Shown: positions 34,301 to 36,201 of the stretch, in pieces | How positions within the stretch are numbered: the stretch's first letter is position 1 | Layout of the letters: every line of letters begins with the position of its first letter | The notes under the pieces: generated by a model | Told to the model about the DNA's origin: nothing | The model's database searches: none | The model's input: only the letters and a program-made list of their open reading frames with translations | NCBI GenBank assembly: GCA_016213625.1 | Contig: JACQZZ010000015.1 | Location: 1-36,201, forward strand | Direction of reading: 5' to 3' | From: Actinomycetota bacterium | Lineage (GTDB): Bacteria > Actinomycetota > Acidimicrobiia > Acidimicrobiales > Ilumatobacteraceae | Length of the DNA: 36,201 nt | Made by a program: the position numbers and the translations under genes

Positions 34301-35844
34301 TGCAGCGCGCTGCCATCCTCCGCGTCGCCATCGCGAGCTCCCTGCTCGTGATGATCGGCGCGGGCGCGGCCACCGCCGCGGCCGGCAGCGCACCGACCAA
34401 TCCCACGCTGACCATTCTCAACGAGCCGTTTCCCGACGACGCCCTCGTCCCCGCCGGCGAGACGTTCAAGGTGGAGGGCACCGGGTGGCCCGCCGACACG
34501 CTCATCCAACTCGAGGTGTGCGGCAACGAAGCACGCTCCGGCACGTCCGACTGCGCGGCCGACACCGGCCAGGTGGTCGCCAGCAATGCAGCAGGCACCT
34601 TCCAGGGCCGGCTCGCCGTGGTCATCCCGCCCACACCGTGCCCCTGCGTGATCCGCGCGGTCAGCCAGACCACCTCCGACTCCGTCACCACGCCGGTGGA
34701 CGTCCCCAATGCGCCCACCTCGCACCCGGGAGACGGCGACGTGGTGGCGCCCGCACTCCGACGGCTGGAGGTCGAGAAGGTGCACCTGCGCGGCGAGGAC
34801 TCGTGGAACACCTGGCTGGGCGGACCCGCGCGCCGCACCTTCGAATTCGAGGTGGTCAACACGGGTACGGTCGCCGTGGTCGACGCGACCGTCGTGCTCA
34901 CCGCCGGACCGGCCGACGACCCCACCGGGTTCTTGAAGCCGGTGACCCTCGAGCGTCTGGAAGTGGGCGAACGGCGCAAGATCACCGTGCCGGTCGAGTT
35001 CGATGCGCTGGCGTTCGGCGATCAGGCGGTCCGCGCCACCGTGAACGGCACCTCGGTGCCGGTGAGCTTCCGAGCCACCACGAGCACCCACCCATGGCTG
35101 CTCATCATCGTCCCCGCCTTGATCATCGGGCAGTTGATCATGCTCGGCATCCGCAACATCGTGCGCCGTCGGCTGCACGACGACGACCCGGACGTTCCGG
35201 TGATGGTCGCCACGGTCGACGGCCCGGCCGACGACAGCCTGATCTGCGTGGTGGAGTTCACCGAGTCCTCCGTCGTTCCTGCGGCCCCCGATGCCGAACC
35301 CGCCGGCCAACTCACTGCCGGCACCGACGACGACACCGAGGTGGAGGCATTCGCCGACGGGCTCATCGTCGGCGACGACGTCGTGGAAGATCCGACGGTC
35401 GACGATCACGCCGACCCCGACGCTGCGGATGCTGCGGCTGACGCTGCGGCTGACGCTGCGGACGCTGCGGCTGACGCCGACGGCGACGGGCGGCTCACGG
35501 TCGCCGAGCTGGTGGCCGCAACCGCCGAACCCACGGTGCAACACCACACGATGGTGATTCGCAGCATCACCGCCGTGAAGGACCTGGTGCGCGAGTCGCT
35601 CTCGGTCACCGACGGCTCCGCGCCCACGCGCACCATCAATGCCATCACGGTTCTGGCCGACGAGGACGCCAGAGTCGGCGATGCCCACCGGGCGTGCGAC
35701 GACCTGTGCGTGTGGATCGACGCCGCGTTCACCGACGCGGGCGCTCCACTCTCGCTCCGCCGGCGACACGTCACGGCAGCCAACGCCGGCATGGGAATGG
35801 TGCCGCTCTCGGTGCTCGTGCGAGCAGTGCACCAGGCAGCCTGA
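34300..35844 (+). CDS. Signal-peptide membrane protein with EF-hand loop in the cytoplasmic tail
   Basis: A 514-residue protein, translationally coupled to the DUF916-type gene. The signal peptide ends near residue 28 (AAAGS). An outer domain (about 32-130) resembles neocarzinostatin-like sandwiches (VEGTGWPADTLIQLEVCGN, with Cys pairs including CPC). A CARDB-like sandwich (about 160-255) follows. One TM helix (about 264-285) and a basic IVRRRL segment place the rest in the cytoplasm. There, an acidic Ala/Asp repeat leads into a canonical EF-hand loop, D392 to E403 (DADGDGRLTVAE), with all calcium positions filled. The C-terminal 110 residues are unrecognised. It is likely a partner of the WxL/WxLIP pair that signals or anchors across the membrane; that role is inference. 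Confidence 0.8.
   Translation: MQRAAILRVAIASSLLVMIGAGAATAAAGSAPTNPTLTILNEPFPDDALVPAGETFKVEGTGWPADTLIQLEVCGNEARSGTSDCAADTGQVVASNAAGTFQGRLAVVIPPTPCPCVIRAVSQTTSDSVTTPVDVPNAPTSHPGDGDVVAPALRRLEVEKVHLRGEDSWNTWLGGPARRTFEFEVVNTGTVAVVDATVVLTAGPADDPTGFLKPVTLERLEVGERRKITVPVEFDALAFGDQAVRATVNGTSVPVSFRATTSTHPWLLIIVPALIIGQLIMLGIRNIVRRRLHDDDPDVPVMVATVDGPADDSLICVVEFTESSVVPAAPDAEPAGQLTAGTDDDTEVEAFADGLIVGDDVVEDPTVDDHADPDAADAAADAAADAADAAADADGDGRLTVAELVAATAEPTVQHHTMVIRSITAVKDLVRESLSVTDGSAPTRTINAITVLADEDARVGDAHRACDDLCVWIDAAFTDAGAPLSLRRRHVTAANAGMGMVPLSVLVRAVHQAA
35419..35475 (+). repeat. Ala/Asp-coding tandem repeat before the EF-hand
   Basis: Near-tandem copies of GCTGCGGCTGAC and shortened forms code for an Ala-Asp run just ahead of the EF-hand loop. 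The DNA repeats are almost identical, so the tract could vary in length by slippage while staying in frame. Confidence 0.85.
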
Positions 35845-35873
35845 CGCCCACCGCCCGCACAGCTCACATGAGA

Positions 35874-35901
35874 AGTGGCGACCCGGGAACGGGCCGCCAC
35901 T
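35874..35901 (+). terminator. Terminator-like hairpin after the surface operon
   Basis: Arms AGTGGCGACCCG and CGGGCCGCCACT (35874-35885, 35890-35901) pair over 12 positions with one mismatch around a GGAA loop, followed by CCTTCTCC. It lies 29 nt after the stop of the EF-hand protein and probably ends the operon. The remaining stretch to 36082 shows no other clear element. Confidence 0.65.
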
Positions 35902-36082
35902 CCTTCTCCGAGCCACCGGAGATCGAGCTTCAGCCTAACGACCTACCCTTCTGAGCGGTACGCGGGCCAACCGATCGTCGGGACACCACGGCCCTTCGGG
36001 GCAACCCCCACCCAGCCCTCGGTTCGGGATACGGTTGGGTCCTGCCGCGCCGGTCGACGAGCCGGTCATGGGGAGCACACAC

Positions 36083-36201
36083 ATGGGACTGTTCAGCAAG
36101 AAGAAGCCCAAGCCCACGCCCGACGACGCGCCCGAGGGCGACGCCGCGTCGGCGCCTGCATCCAGCGCGCCGCCCGCACCCCCGGCGCCGCCCGCGCCCC
36201 A
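36083..36201 (+). CDS. N-terminal part of a Pro/Ala-rich protein (runs off the window)
   Basis: Only the first 39 residues are present: MGLFSKKKPKPTPDDAPEGD and then a Pro/Ala/Ser-rich stretch. GGGGAG lies about 7 nt before the ATG. A second in-frame ATG at 36068 is less well placed. The start MGLFSKKK with a Pro-rich linker is typical of cytoplasmic membrane-associated or secretion-related actinobacterial proteins, but function cannot be assigned from this fragment. Confidence 0.65.
   Translation, partial: MGLFSKKKPKPTPDDAPEGDAASAPASSAPPAPPAPPAP

Noticed and set aside
33856..35916. A 686-codon minus-strand open frame
   Set aside because: Opposes two plus-strand membrane proteins that have signal peptides, TM helices, coupling and good start sites; the antisense product is Arg/Gly/His-rich and featureless.

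Overview
The window is high-GC DNA with dense gene packing, frequent GTG and TTG starts, Shine-Dalgarno-led genes and many 1-4 nt overlaps or gaps. Together with a CSLREA/parallel-beta-helix surface giant, a sortase-like LVRTG tail and Acidimicrobiia-type cyclase/ATPase/TPR and membrane proteins, this suggests an actinobacterium, most plausibly class Acidimicrobiia (Ilumatobacter-like). That placement is inference. No RNA gene, insertion sequence, prophage or CRISPR array was seen.

Layout. (1) 33-2288: a small acetyltransferase overlaps a lipoprotein lytic transglycosylase, which is convergent with an alpha/beta hydrolase. (2) 2612-19088: a 4241-residue secreted mosaic protein is followed after 1 nt by a 1249-residue twin-cyclase/AAA-ATPase/TPR protein. 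The giant carries two CSLREA plus beta-helix modules, an FG-GAP-like propeller, a block of 42 uninterrupted pentads dominated by PLRSV, a TLGDL-type repeat, a PPC domain, a gingipain-like (C25) cysteine peptidase, Ig-like and PKD-like modules, and a Cys-ended terminal domain. (3) 19092-25013: a sugar-acid catabolic cluster with an alpha/beta hydrolase, an aldo/keto reductase and L-fuconate dehydratase on the minus strand, a divergent SDR and a signal-less solute-binding-type protein on the plus strand, and an HSL-type esterase. It looks like the oxidative (non-phosphorylating) L-fucose route. (4) 25127-27589: a SAM methyltransferase with a His-rich N-terminus, and a membrane protein joining an Hsp70-like N-terminal fragment to a Pro-rich repeat and a transmembrane segment. 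(5) 27602-29389: a Nudix hydrolase and an MFS exporter on the minus strand, with a perfect 18-bp hairpin upstream. (6) 29491-36201: a cell-surface locus. Two paralogous secreted proteins diverge from a 368-bp regulatory region. The plus-strand one ends in a WxL-like domain and is followed by a DUF916/WxL-interacting-type membrane protein and a second membrane protein with a canonical EF-hand loop. The start of another gene runs off the end.

The two most unusual systems are the PLRSV giant with its adjacent nucleotide-cyclase/ATPase gene, and the WxL-type surface complex in what appears to be an actinobacterium, where the family is far less familiar than in Firmicutes.
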